This document shows positions 43,786 to 52,842 of a stretch of DNA of 64,000 nt, piece after piece. The translations under genes and the position numbers were made by a program. The notes under the pieces were generated by a model, which was given only the letters and a program-made list of their open reading frames with translations, did no database searches and had not been told where the DNA came from. The DNA is from CATOSP01 sp965205385 (GTDB taxonomy: Bacteria; Chloroflexota; Dehalococcoidia; Lucifugimonadales; UBA3495): assembly GCA_965205385.1 (NCBI GenBank), contig CBDBGS010000008.1, positions 620,001 to 684,000 of the forward strand, written 5' to 3'. Every line of letters begins with the position of its first letter. Position 1 is the first letter of the stretch.

Positions 43786-44526
43786 ATGATTCAGAACATA
43801 ACGATCCACACCGACGGGTCCTGCCAAGGCAATCCGGGGCCGGGCGGCTGGGCCGCGATAATCGAGATCCCGGACTGGATGAACGCCACCCTCCGGGGCG
43901 GAGCCCCAGAAACCACCAACAACCGCATGGAACTGACCGCGGCCATCGAGGGACTGAGGAAGCTGGAGCGGATTGCCGGAGCATCGGAAGAGCCGGTGGT
44001 CCTGCGGTCCGACTCCAAGTACCTCTGCGACGCCTTCAACCAGGGCTGGATCGAGAACTGGCATCGAAACGGCTGGAGAACCGCCAAGAAGGAACCGGTC
44101 AAGAACCGGGACCTCTGGGAAGAGCTGGAAAAGCTGGCCTCCGGGAAGAAGATCGCTTGGACCTGGGTGAAAGGCCACAGCGGGGACCACTTCAACGAGC
44201 TCTGCGACCGGATCGCCAAAGAAGAGGCCGAAGCCGCCAGGATGTCCAGAGAAAGCGGGCCGGACCCGGAAGACGGGACGCCCAAGGAAAGCCGGCCGGA
44301 CCCGGAAGCCAGTCCCAACGGCGCCCTGGCCATGCGCATCCTGGCAGACGTCTTCACCGCCGCGGCCAAAGCGGAGGACTTCGAGGACTTCAGGGAACGG
44401 CTGGGCGAATTCGAGAAAACCATCCAGTGGAGTGAATTGATTCACGGGCGACCTCCGGCAGGTTCACAGGGGCCGCGGGAGGCGCTGTACGAATACCCGG
44501 TCGACGTGGATGACCTGCCCCTCTGA
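43786..44526 (+). CDS. rnhA: Ribonuclease HI-type, with long C-terminal extension
   Basis: 246 residues. Catalytic D at IHTDGSCQGNPGPGGWA, E in NNRMELTAAI, D in RSDSKYLCDAF, and the VKGHSGDHFNE motif with the final D in CDRIAKEEA. Removes RNA from RNA-DNA hybrids, e.g. primers. Residues after about 155 add an acidic linker and helical domain. Start has ACAGGAGAAA. Preceded by a hairpin. Confidence 0.92.
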   Translation: MIQNITIHTDGSCQGNPGPGGWAAIIEIPDWMNATLRGGAPETTNNRMELTAAIEGLRKLERIAGASEEPVVLRSDSKYLCDAFNQGWIENWHRNGWRTAKKEPVKNRDLWEELEKLASGKKIAWTWVKGHSGDHFNELCDRIAKEEAEAARMSRESGPDPEDGTPKESRPDPEASPNGALAMRILADVFTAAAKAEDFEDFRERLGEFEKTIQWSELIHGRPPAGSQGPREALYEYPVDVDDLPL

Positions 44527-44563
44527 GTCTGGGCGGCCGCGCACCGAGGAAAGGAGAAAGGCG

Positions 44564-45067
44564 ATGATCCACTGCATCATCAGAGGGATCAACCATAAGC
44601 CCCAGGCCACCAGGGCCTTGGAGGAAATCGCCGGGAAGGCGGACTCCCTCTCGGGCGAGCTGATCTACGGCTACCCCCTCACCGGCACGGAGGACGGGGT
44701 GTTCACCGTCGACGCCGTCCTGGTGTCCGACCTGGGGCAGGTCGCCGTCATCGACCTGGCCGAGGGCCGGGAGGCCGGCGAGTACCGGGAGAGGCAGGAC
44801 CGGGGATTCAACCTCATCGTCAGACTGCTCGGGGCGAACCGGGAACTGATGAAGGGCCGCAGGCTCAGGGTCCACGTCCAGACCCTCACCTTCGGACCGG
44901 AGCTGGAATTTTCGGACGAGACCGACCCGGAACACCCGGTGGTCACGGGAGAGACCCTGCTCGAAGCCCTGGAACGGTGCCAGGCGGAGCAGGAGACGGG
45001 CGTGGACCCGAACACCGTTCTCTCGGAGGTGCTGATGACCACCCGGCGGGCTGAAGAAGCCCAATGA
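44564..45067 (+). CDS. NERD/UvrD-N-like domain protein
   Basis: 167 residues. SLSGELIYGYPLTGTEDG, VDAVLVSDLGQVAVIDLAEG and the RQDRGFNLIVRLL segment resemble the N-terminal nuclease-like domain of certain UvrD-like helicases, here without the helicase. Family by impression only. Overlaps the next gene by ATGA. Confidence 0.45.
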   Translation: MIHCIIRGINHKPQATRALEEIAGKADSLSGELIYGYPLTGTEDGVFTVDAVLVSDLGQVAVIDLAEGREAGEYRERQDRGFNLIVRLLGANRELMKGRRLRVHVQTLTFGPELEFSDETDPEHPVVTGETLLEALERCQAEQETGVDPNTVLSEVLMTTRRAEEAQ

Positions 45068-45558
45068 CGCGCGCAGAGGGAGAAATACCTGCGGGCGCGG
45101 ACGTCCACGCCATAGGAGCAACCAGGTGGGGCGGCTACGACGGGGTCATCCAGGCAACCACCTGGTGCGGCATCCGGGTGTACAGCGTCATCAGCGACGA
45201 TGAATTCCACCTGGAATACACGACGGAAGAGGTCTGGGTGTCGAAGACCCACACCCCCGGCTGTCCCGGCTGCGTACAGGTCGAGCCATCCATAACCGCC
45301 CTGTGGGCAGCCCAGGGAGCGGAGTTCCAGGACGGCAGGTGGCGGTGCCGATGTGGAACTCTCCTAGACCTGCACGATGCCTTCGGGACGTGCAGACGCT
45401 GCGAGGCATCCCAGGCTGTGCCCATGCACGGAGACTGCCGAAACGAAGTTCTACAGGGAGGACCACGCGATGACCAGCGAGACCACCCTCACCCACCATG
45501 CCCGGCCCGACGCGCTGCGGCGCTGCTGGGACTCAGACGGCCGGCCGTACCTGGATGA
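45064..45558 (+). CDS. Hypothetical zinc-binding protein, long out-of-frame overlap
   Basis: About 164 residues. Cysteines in CPGC, CRCG and CRRC suggest a zinc site. The last about 30 residues are Arg/Pro-rich and overlap the next gene by 89 bases, so the stop may be displaced by an indel. Starts with ATGA overlap. Confidence 0.55.
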   Translation: MTRAEGEIPAGADVHAIGATRWGGYDGVIQATTWCGIRVYSVISDDEFHLEYTTEEVWVSKTHTPGCPGCVQVEPSITALWAAQGAEFQDGRWRCRCGTLLDLHDAFGTCRRCEASQAVPMHGDCRNEVLQGGPRDDQRDHPHPPCPARRAAALLGLRRPAVPG

Positions 45559-45760
45559 AATCCATTTCATGGAGCCGCCCTGCCTGCCCGGCCTGACCGG
45601 GCATCACTACACGGACTCGAAGACCGATACCCTGACCAGCCATTGCGTGGTGCATGAGATCACGCGCAGGACCTGCGAATTCTGCGGACTGCGCTGCATC
45701 TGGGACAAGACCGGAGGCACGCGGACCACCAAGTACCTGCGCCGCCACGCCGGGAGATAG
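45470..45760 (+). CDS. Hypothetical Cys-containing protein, 96 aa
   Basis: ATG with a GGGAGG site. CEFCGLRC and the basic KYLRRHAGR tail. Overlaps the previous gene's out-of-frame end. Confidence 0.6.
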   Translation: MTSETTLTHHARPDALRRCWDSDGRPYLDEIHFMEPPCLPGLTGHHYTDSKTDTLTSHCVVHEITRRTCEFCGLRCIWDKTGGTRTTKYLRRHAGR

Positions 45761-45790
45761 CCGGGACTGGAACCCCGCCAGGAGCAACGG

Positions 45791-47871
45791 ATGAAAGCTG
45801 AAACCAAGAACACGAAAACCGGCCAGACCGACCAGACCTACATGGTCGCAGACCTCTTCTGCGGCGCGGGAGGATCGTCACCGGGGCCGAGAAGGCCATC
45901 GCCGCGACCGGCGGGAGGATGGACCTAGTGGCCGTCAACCACTGGCCCGTCGCCGTGGAAACCCACCAGTTGAACCACCCAACGGCACGCCACTACGTGC
46001 AGGACCTGGAACGCGCCGACCCAGAGGCCATCGTCCCCGAGGGAAGGCTGGACCTCCTGATGGCCAGCCCGGAGTGCAAGTACCACTCCCGGGCAAGGGG
46101 CGGCAAGCCAATCCACGACCAAGGCAGAATGCCTGCGTGGGCGGTCATGAACTGGCTCGACAAGATCGACGTCAGGACGGTGCTGATCGAGAACGTCCCC
46201 GAGTTCGTCAAATGGGGGCCGGTGGACCCCGACACCGGCAAGCCGATCAAGCGGCTCAGGGGACAGACGTTCCAGGCCTGGTTCCTCACGTTCGGCGCGA
46301 TGGGGTACCACGCGGAGTGGAGGATGCTGAACGCCGCCGATCACGGCGACGCCACCACCCGCACAAGGTTCTTCCTGATGGCCCGGAAGGACGGGCTGCC
46401 GATCCGGTGGCCCGAACCGTCCCACGCAAAGGGCGATACCGGCATGCTGCCCGGACGGCTTCCATGGAGGGGCGCGAGGGAGATCATCGACTGGGACAAC
46501 CTGGGCCGGTCCCTGCTGGAGGACCCGAAGTACCGGAAGAAACCGCTCAGCGTCAAGACCCGGCGGAGGATAGCCAGAGGACTGGAACGCTTCGGAGGCC
46601 CGCTGGCCCCCCTGTACGTCAGGCTCCTGGACCTAGAGGAACAACCCGAGGACGACCCCGTCCCGGCCATAACGCGCCCGGAGGCGGGATACCTGGTCAA
46701 CGCCAGACCGGAGCCGTTCGTCGCAGCCAACCGGAACAACAACGCGCCGAAGGGCATGGACCAGCCCATACCGTCCGCAACCACGAACCACGGGGGCGGG
46801 AGCTTCCTGGTGGAACCGGGCCTCCATCCATTCATGCTCGGACAGCAGAGCGGGGCCACCCCCCGTTCGACCGACGATCCGGTCCCGACCATCGCAACCG
46901 AAGGGGCCATCTCCCTCATACGGCCCGTCAGGGAGCCCTTCGTCCTCTCCCACCAGCGGAGGATCCCGGCCAAATCCATGAAGGACCCGGTCCCCGGCAT
47001 AACGACCAAGGGGCCGGGATACCTGGTGCAGCCGACGATTATCCACTACTACGGACAGAGCTACGCCCAGGGTGTGGATGACCCACTCACAGCCATCACG
47101 AAGTGCAACAAGCACGCCCTGGCCCAGCCGGTCCTCATCCAGTACTACAGCAACGGCGGCGCCAGCAGCGTGGAGGATCCGCTGCCGACGGTCACTACCC
47201 GTGACCGGCACGCCCTGGCCAGCCCGACGCTGGTCGAGATCAACCACGGCGGCACGGCCTCGGAGGAAGGCGCCGAGGAACGCAGGACGCCGTCCCTGGA
47301 CGAACCGTTGAACAGCCCGACAACCCGGAGGGGCCTGGGGCTGGTCAGGCCGCTCCTAGTCCAGTCCGGGCAGACCGGGGGCAACGGCAGCTACGTCAGG
47401 ACCATCGACCAACCCCTGCCAACCCTGACGACGCGGAACGACATGAACCTGGTCCACCACCTGGCGCAGCCCTACATCGTGCCGAACTTCGGAGAGAGGG
47501 AGAGCCAGCAACCACGGGTCCGCGATGTACAGGATCCCCTGCCGGCGGTCACAGGCCACGGGGCCGGGGCGCTGGTGAGGCCGACCCTGTCGGAGGCGAT
47601 ATTCAGCCAGGCGGTCCAGGAGGGCATCGACCCGCGCAGGATCATCCTCATCAACCACGTCCCCCACCTGCTGGACATCCGGTTCCGCATGCTTCAGAAC
47701 TCCGAACTCGCCCGGGCCATGGGCTTCGACGACGAGGAGACGTCATACGAGTTCGCCGGCAACATAGGCGAGGTGACGAAGCAGATCGGCAACGCCGTGC
47801 CCGTCCACCTGGCCGCCGCCCTGGTGGGGGCGATCCTCGCGGTACCGGATGCCGGAGAAAATCCACAGTGA
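45791..47871 (+). pseudogene. DNA cytosine-5 methyltransferase, frameshifted near the start, with nine central repeats
   Basis: C5 methyltransferase that transfers methyl from SAM to cytosine in DNA. ADLFCGAGG (motif I) is in the first frame (from 45791); from about 45,880 the frame changes by one base, after which TGAEKAIAATGGR, NHWPVAV, ASPECKYHS (motif IV with PEC instead of PCQ), ENVPEF (motif VI) and a C-terminal GNAVPVHLAAAL follow. Nine approximately 40-residue repeats (DDPLPTVTTR-type) lie in the target-recognition area. The main open frame starts at ATG 45919. Confidence 0.88.
46645..47599 (+). repeat. Nine repeats of about 30-42 codons in the C5 methyltransferase
   Basis: Units start with (D/E)(D/Q)P(L/V)PxxTT and contain a following hydrophobic strand and P-rich turn. 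DNA is diverged, so repeats are old. Confidence 0.8.
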
Positions 47872-47956
47872 GCCGGCGCAGCGCACACCCGGTTGGAAAC
47901 ACGGAAAAACGTGATCTTGAACAACGAGAATTTCTAGCAAGATTCCAGGAGGCCAG

Positions 47957-48379
47957 ATGAATCCCACCGCAATCGTTACATCAGACCCCGAACAGATCGG
48001 AGATGAAACAGTCCCCTCCGGGCTGCTCAAAACCAGGACCTACCGGATGAACATCAGCCCCACCCCGCACGAGCCGATGAGAACGGTCAGAGACAACGAA
48101 CCCATAACCTTCGCGCTCTCCGGACAGAACATCGACACCCGGGTCCTCAGTCCCGGGACCGCCGTGCACATCACGTTCATGGACCGGGACCAGGAGGGAG
48201 CGCTCCACGGGAACGGCATCCACCTGGTCAGGCTCGGGACCTGCGTCACCTGCGGGCAGAGAGGGCTGGTCCAGCTCACCCCGGAAGACCCGGCCAGGAC
48301 CGAATGCGCCCAGTGCATCGCCCAGATCATGAAGATATCCATCGTGCCGGACCACTGGGCAATGCCCCACCTGGAGTGA
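47957..48379 (+). CDS. Hypothetical protein with two CxxC pairs
   Basis: 140 residues. CVTCGQ and CAQC suggest one zinc site in the C-terminal half. ATG has CAGGAGG upstream. Unknown function. Confidence 0.62.
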   Translation: MNPTAIVTSDPEQIGDETVPSGLLKTRTYRMNISPTPHEPMRTVRDNEPITFALSGQNIDTRVLSPGTAVHITFMDRDQEGALHGNGIHLVRLGTCVTCGQRGLVQLTPEDPARTECAQCIAQIMKISIVPDHWAMPHLE

Positions 48380-48429
48380 GCGCGTCACCACCCGCCTGGG
48401 CGGAATACAACCTGAAGAGGAGAAACAGC

Positions 48430-49017
48430 ATGATGAGAGACAACCACCCGCTCGCAGTTCCGGACGGACCGGAGCGGACGATGCTGAACTGCGCCCACTG
48501 CGGAGGGGACAGCGTGGCCGTGTCCATGCCGGCCGGGGAGACCAGGGTAGCTCCCATCCACGCCCTGATGATCGCCGGGGCCCGGTACTGCGCCCGGTGC
48601 GACAGCATTCTCTGCGAGAACTGCGGCGGGCCCGACATGTCCACCAACAGCATCATGCGAGACTGCTCGGATGCCATGTTCCGGGCCCAGCGGGAAGAAC
48701 AGGAACGGGCCGGCGCGGAGATGAGAGAGTCCTACCGGTCCAGCCTGGAAGGAGCACAGGCAAACCCTGACAACATGTACCAGGAAATCGTGAGCCGAGA
48801 CCATCTCCAGTCCGTCATCAAGAAGCGGAAACTATACGCCGAGGTGTCCGTGGGCACTCGCAAAATCTATGTTCGGGTGCGGATTGAGGCGGCCTACAGG
48901 ATGTACGACCTAACACTGGATACCGACAACAGCCTGATTGCCGAGGTATGGGCAAGCTCGTGCAGCGTCTACCTGTACGGGGCCCGCGCTGAGCTTACGG
49001 CGGAACTGACCGCATAG
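48430..49017 (+). CDS. Zinc-finger protein, 195 aa
   Basis: CAHCGG ... CARCDSILCENCGG form two zinc pairs. The C-terminal half has a beta-rich VGTRKIYVRVRIEAAY region. AAGAGGAG site before ATG. Function unknown. Confidence 0.6.
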   Translation: MMRDNHPLAVPDGPERTMLNCAHCGGDSVAVSMPAGETRVAPIHALMIAGARYCARCDSILCENCGGPDMSTNSIMRDCSDAMFRAQREEQERAGAEMRESYRSSLEGAQANPDNMYQEIVSRDHLQSVIKKRKLYAEVSVGTRKIYVRVRIEAAYRMYDLTLDTDNSLIAEVWASSCSVYLYGARAELTAELTA

Positions 49018-49418
49018 AGGCCAACCGGAAAATGCGGTCTTAATCCCCATGGTGGCCACCGGTCCTGGTCTTGTCCTTATCCGCCAGCGTGCCAGTGGGG
49101 ACGTCACTCGCGTTCACGGGCATACAAAACGGCAACGCCTCGGACGAGGTTTTCCTGACGTATGGGAGACTCTACGGCGGGCAACCCGGAGGTCTTGGAG
49201 CAGCCGCAGCCACTCAATGAGGACGCAGCAAACGACCAACACAAATTTCCCAACCACTGACCACGCCGGATTCCAAAAATTAGGAAACGGCAGCAACGCC
49301 AGGCCAACAGGGACCAGGTGAGCCGCAAGAGGCGGCAGAACATCCAGGACAGCAACCGCGCTATGCGCTCCAGGCCGGGCCCGAGCCCAGTCAATCCAAG
49401 GCGCATGTGAGAGGCAAC
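49018..49418. other. Intergenic stretch, possibly a small decayed gene
   Basis: A frame from ATG 49161 reads MGDSTAGNPEVLEQPQPLNE, hits TGA at 49258, then continues with a very basic protein (RKRQQRQANRDQVSRKRRQN) to 49410. One nonsense change would explain it. Nothing else seen. Confidence 0.35.
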
Positions 49419-49848
49419 ATGTCTGACCAGTTGACCAGAGGCGACCTGAAGCACCCGGTAATGCGGTGGTCAATGTACGACACCATCAACTACGACAGCC
49501 TGGTTAACCGCCTGGTAAACGAGGGCAAGATCACCGAGGACAACGAGGACGCATTCCGCGAGACCTTCCGCAAAGCCTATTTGTCCCAGCCCCTGAAGTT
49601 GGCCCCCCCCCCCCCGCGGCATGGACGACGGCGTGTACAACTTCAATTTCCAGTACGAGCCAGACGCCGACATTACCTACAACGGCGTTGTAATCCGGGG
49701 CGGGCATTTCGACCCGGAGATGACCGCGCACGCCATCTATCTCGCCCAAGTGCAACGGTTCGGGTCCACCCGGTTCGACCACGTATACATCGAATCCCTG
49801 ACGTGGAACACTAAGAGCGCAACTTTCATGGTCTGCATTGGCAGCTAA
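49419..49848 (+). CDS. Hypothetical protein split by a C13 tract
   Basis: The first frame (MSDQLTRGDLKHPVMRW...) and the second frame (MDDGVYNFNFQYEPDAD..., from 49621) meet at a run of 13 C bases at 49603-49615. With 12 C they form one protein of about 142 residues via LAPPPRGMDDG. Phase-variable switch or sequencing error. No family recognised. Confidence 0.65.
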
Positions 49849-49919
49849 ACTCACACGCAGAGGAGGCGGCTCCGCCGCAGGGTGATCGGCCCGGCGGAGA
49901 GTGCGACAGGAGGGAAAGG

Positions 49920-50486
49920 ATGAACGGAAAGGACCAGATGAGGGACATGAGCAAGACAGACGACCTACTCATGTGGGGCATGCTGATGATGTTAGTGGTG
50001 GTCATCGGCATGTTTGCCGCCATGCTGGCGGTGACGGTGGACAAGGCGGTCACCGGTAAGGACTTTGCCCTTGGATACGGCAAGAGCCCGGAGTCCGCGG
50101 CCCTGCACTGGTCGGTCTACGAGCTCACCAGGGAGGAGACCGGCCACGTACCCAGGATAGCGGACTGGGCGATGGACCAAGACCCCGGGCTAGCCGGAGT
50201 GGACCGGGAGTGGCTCATCCGGGAGATAGAGCGCCGGAACCGCCTCCAGGAGATCAACTGGAGCTTCCAGTCCCACGGGGAAATCCAGGGCAGGCCGGAG
50301 GGCCGCACCCGGGTCACCGCGGTCATGTCGGTGGACGTGCCGGCGGCTCCCCCCGGGAAGAGAGCGTTCACGACAAGGATCACCGTTCCGTTTGAGTTGC
50401 TGGTGACGCGGCACCGGATACTCTCCGCCGAGCCGGAATTCAGGTCCGCGGCCGTGCGGACGGCGGGGCCGGAGCCAGCCAGATAG
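49920..50486 (+). CDS. Membrane-anchored hypothetical protein
   Basis: 188 residues. A strong TM helix near the start (LLMWGMLMMLVVVIGMFAAM), then an external or cytoplasmic beta-rich domain. Unknown; may be an inner-membrane anchor. Confidence 0.62.
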   Translation: MNGKDQMRDMSKTDDLLMWGMLMMLVVVIGMFAAMLAVTVDKAVTGKDFALGYGKSPESAALHWSVYELTREETGHVPRIADWAMDQDPGLAGVDREWLIREIERRNRLQEINWSFQSHGEIQGRPEGRTRVTAVMSVDVPAAPPGKRAFTTRITVPFELLVTRHRILSAEPEFRSAAVRTAGPEPAR

Positions 50487-50605
50487 TCTGAAGGAAGGAA
50501 ACGGGTGGAGGGTCTTGCAGATCACCGGCCCCGCCAAAGAGCAAACCGGGCACAGGTGGTAAAACGGACTGGGGAAAAGAAAGAACCGGACGATCAGGAG
50601 GGCGT

Positions 50606-50719
50606 ATGAGCGGAACGAACAGACTCCATACGGTAACCGGGGCCACCGGATATACCGGGAGGTACATCGTCAAGTTGCTCCTGGAGGAAGAGAAAATTGC
50701 GAAACTACAGGGCGCCTGA
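50606..50719 (+). pseudogene. NAD(P)-dependent epimerase, 5 prime part
   Basis: Starts MSGTNRLHTVTGATGYTGRY, the Rossmann TGxxGxxG of SDR epimerases, and reaches KLLLEE at 50,689, where a 3.7-kb insertion follows. The remainder lies at 54,414-55,256. Together they make about 308 residues. Confidence 0.85.
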
Positions 50720-50878
50720 CGCTCATAACGACAATCGGCTGAACCATTATGGATTCCGCCGTTTGCATTTCGGGTCGCTCTACTCATATACCAACGACTG
50801 GTTTGGTCAGCCCGGACGCCTGTAATAATTTTGAGGGATTTGACCCTCTTTCTTAGGGCAGACACGACTTAGCGAATT

Positions 50879-50931
50879 CAGCAATAATATGCGAGATATT
50901 ATTGCTGCTAAATGCTTGCTTTGTATTTAGC
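50879..50931. promoter_or_regulatory. Overlapping palindromes upstream of the first cargo gene
   Basis: CAGCAATAATAT / ATATTATTGCTG (12-bp perfect, 5-base spacer), followed by GCTAAAT / ATTTAGC across 11 bases. Fits an operator for the XRE regulator encoded downstream. Confidence 0.6.
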
Positions 50932-50950
50932 AATTGTGTATTTTATTGCA

Positions 50951-51604
50951 ATGAATGATATGAAGCGCGGTATAACTATGCCAGACGAACTTGAGGCGCT
51001 CCGAGAACTATCCGGTCTGACGGCCCTTCTGTTCCACGCATTCCCAATGGTTGCAGCTGAAAGAGTGCTTCCATACTTCAGACGTCACGACCCCGAAGTT
51101 GACGCGGGCTTGGCTGCCCATATGTTGCGACATGGAGTCCGCGCGTATCTCAAACAGATAGATCTCTTCCTTGTGGACGAAGAGGAATCATTCCTCGCCG
51201 ACTTGTCTAACAGTGGTATCGCAGGTGTCTACAGAAACCAGTGGGGATTCAAGGTACTCAGGTCTAAGAATGGCGGGATTCCTCCATCTGGTGATTCAGA
51301 ACGACGTCGGGCCTTCATGTGCCAACAAATCAGTCTCTTCCCTTTCCAACAACGTCCCAACGCCGTGCTTCTGTGGGAATTCCTCGACAAGGACTATACC
51401 GAATTCGATCTGAAGCTCGCATTGCCAACGGGTGTGAATCCAGACGGAACCGTAGAAGTCAAATTCATCGTTCAAGTTCCGTGGCTTCTGCCCTTTGAAG
51501 AATCTGATGCTACTGTTGACAGTCCGTCTGAAATTGCAGTGCAGAGAAAGGCCCCCAGCAACAAATACGGAGGGGGGGTGCCGAGTCAAATTGATCTACG
51601 GTGA
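50951..51604 (+). CDS. Unknown cargo protein 1
   Basis: About 217 residues; the open frame starts at ATG 50912 but overlaps the palindromes, so 50951 or 50978 (MPDELEALRELSG) are better starts. Helical N-terminus and a C-terminal VKFIVQVPWLLPFEES segment. Precedes and overlaps the XRE/ImmA-IrrE gene, suggesting a partner. Confidence 0.55.
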   Translation: MNDMKRGITMPDELEALRELSGLTALLFHAFPMVAAERVLPYFRRHDPEVDAGLAAHMLRHGVRAYLKQIDLFLVDEEESFLADLSNSGIAGVYRNQWGFKVLRSKNGGIPPSGDSERRRAFMCQQISLFPFQQRPNAVLLWEFLDKDYTEFDLKLALPTGVNPDGTVEVKFIVQVPWLLPFEESDATVDSPSEIAVQRKAPSNKYGGGVPSQIDLR

Positions 51605-52676
51605 GAGAGTCAAGCAAGCGCGAGAGTTACACCGATTTACTCAGGCGCAACTGGGTGGCATTGTCGGAATCAAACAAGCGGCCATTGCCCTTGTAGAGAA
51701 CGACAAACGTACGCCGTCGCCTGCGGTGTTACAGGCTATAGCAGAGGCCACGAAGGTGAAAGCCGCTTTCTTCAAGGAAAGACCCTTCCCGCATTTCGAG
51801 CCAGGTTCCTTGTCGTACCGGTCCCGCACCAAAATTCGAGCGGTAGAGCGAAAGCAAGTCCACCAATTCACCAAGCTGTTTGTCGAACAGACGCAAACTA
51901 TGCTAGCCTCTCTCAGTCTTCCGAGGCCCGAGTTGCCCGTGTGGGATGAACCTGCCATAGCGGCCGGCCTAACCCGCGCCAGCTTGGGTATCGACCACCA
52001 GGGGCCGCTACCGCATGCTATTAATCTCTTAGAGCACCACGGTGCCGTCGTATTTAGATTGCCTGTAGCCCCTGAGACCATCGACGCCTTTTCAACATGG
52101 GTTGAAATAGATGGCGAGCGCCCAATAATCGTACTCTCCGCGGGACTTGCGGGGGATCGTATCAGGTCCAACGTTGCTCACGAACTTGGACACTTGGTCA
52201 TGCATAAAGGTACGGAAAGTCCTGATGCGGAGAGGGAGGCCAACGACTTCGCCGCAGCCTTCCTTCTTCCAGAAGAATTGATGCGCCGATCAGTATCCGA
52301 TCAGTTGAACTTGACCATAGCTTCACGACTCAAATCAAGATGGCAGGTTTCCATACAGATGATCGTTCGCCGGGCGCGTGATTTGGGAATCATCCCGGAG
52401 AAGCGCTACCGTACTCTGTTCAAGCAGATCGGTGCCCGTGGGTGGCGCAAGAATGAACCGGTAGAAGTCCCGTTGGAGCGGCCTAGAGTTTATCGGCAAA
52501 TGGCCGAAATTCTGTACGGTGCGGATGTTGAGTTCGAGATGGCCGAGTCGTTAAACATCGAACGCAGTCTCGCTCAACGAATGTTGTATGAACACAATGC
52601 GGCCTTCAGTGGCGCTCAAGACCTTCGAGGAACCCAGCCCTATCGCACAGGTCTTTCGAGCCATATCAACAATTAG
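51591..52676 (+). CDS. XRE-type regulator fused to ImmA/IrrE metallopeptidase
   Basis: 361 residues from TTG 51591 with a GGAGGGGGGG site. N-terminal helix-turn-helix (GERVKQARELHRFTQAQLG), C-terminal zinc protease HELGHLVMH, then a helical C-part. ImmA/IrrE proteins cleave repressors in response to stress; with XRE in one chain they may regulate their own operon via the palindromes upstream. Confidence 0.9.
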   Translation: MIYGERVKQARELHRFTQAQLGGIVGIKQAAIALVENDKRTPSPAVLQAIAEATKVKAAFFKERPFPHFEPGSLSYRSRTKIRAVERKQVHQFTKLFVEQTQTMLASLSLPRPELPVWDEPAIAAGLTRASLGIDHQGPLPHAINLLEHHGAVVFRLPVAPETIDAFSTWVEIDGERPIIVLSAGLAGDRIRSNVAHELGHLVMHKGTESPDAEREANDFAAAFLLPEELMRRSVSDQLNLTIASRLKSRWQVSIQMIVRRARDLGIIPEKRYRTLFKQIGARGWRKNEPVEVPLERPRVYRQMAEILYGADVEFEMAESLNIERSLAQRMLYEHNAAFSGAQDLRGTQPYRTGLSSHINN

Positions 52677-52842
52677 GAGATTCTTGCAAAGCCGGGGTAC
52701 AACAGCAAGTGATGCTCGACTCCGGGGCGGAGTGATTAGCGGCTTGGACAGACTTTTGCATCAAACACGACTTTTGGAGCAAAGCGAGGTTGCAGTAAAT
52801 GTCCGAAACGAAAGGTGGAGAGTTCTGGATAGACGGGGATGA
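52588..52842 (+). CDS. Unknown small cargo protein
   Basis: 84 residues, overlapping both neighbours. SPIAQVFRAISTIRRFLQSRG suggests a helical basic protein. Likely real because the overlap order is operon-like. Confidence 0.45.
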   Translation: MNTMRPSVALKTFEEPSPIAQVFRAISTIRRFLQSRGTTASDARLRGGVISGLDRLLHQTRLLEQSEVAVNVRNERWRVLDRRG

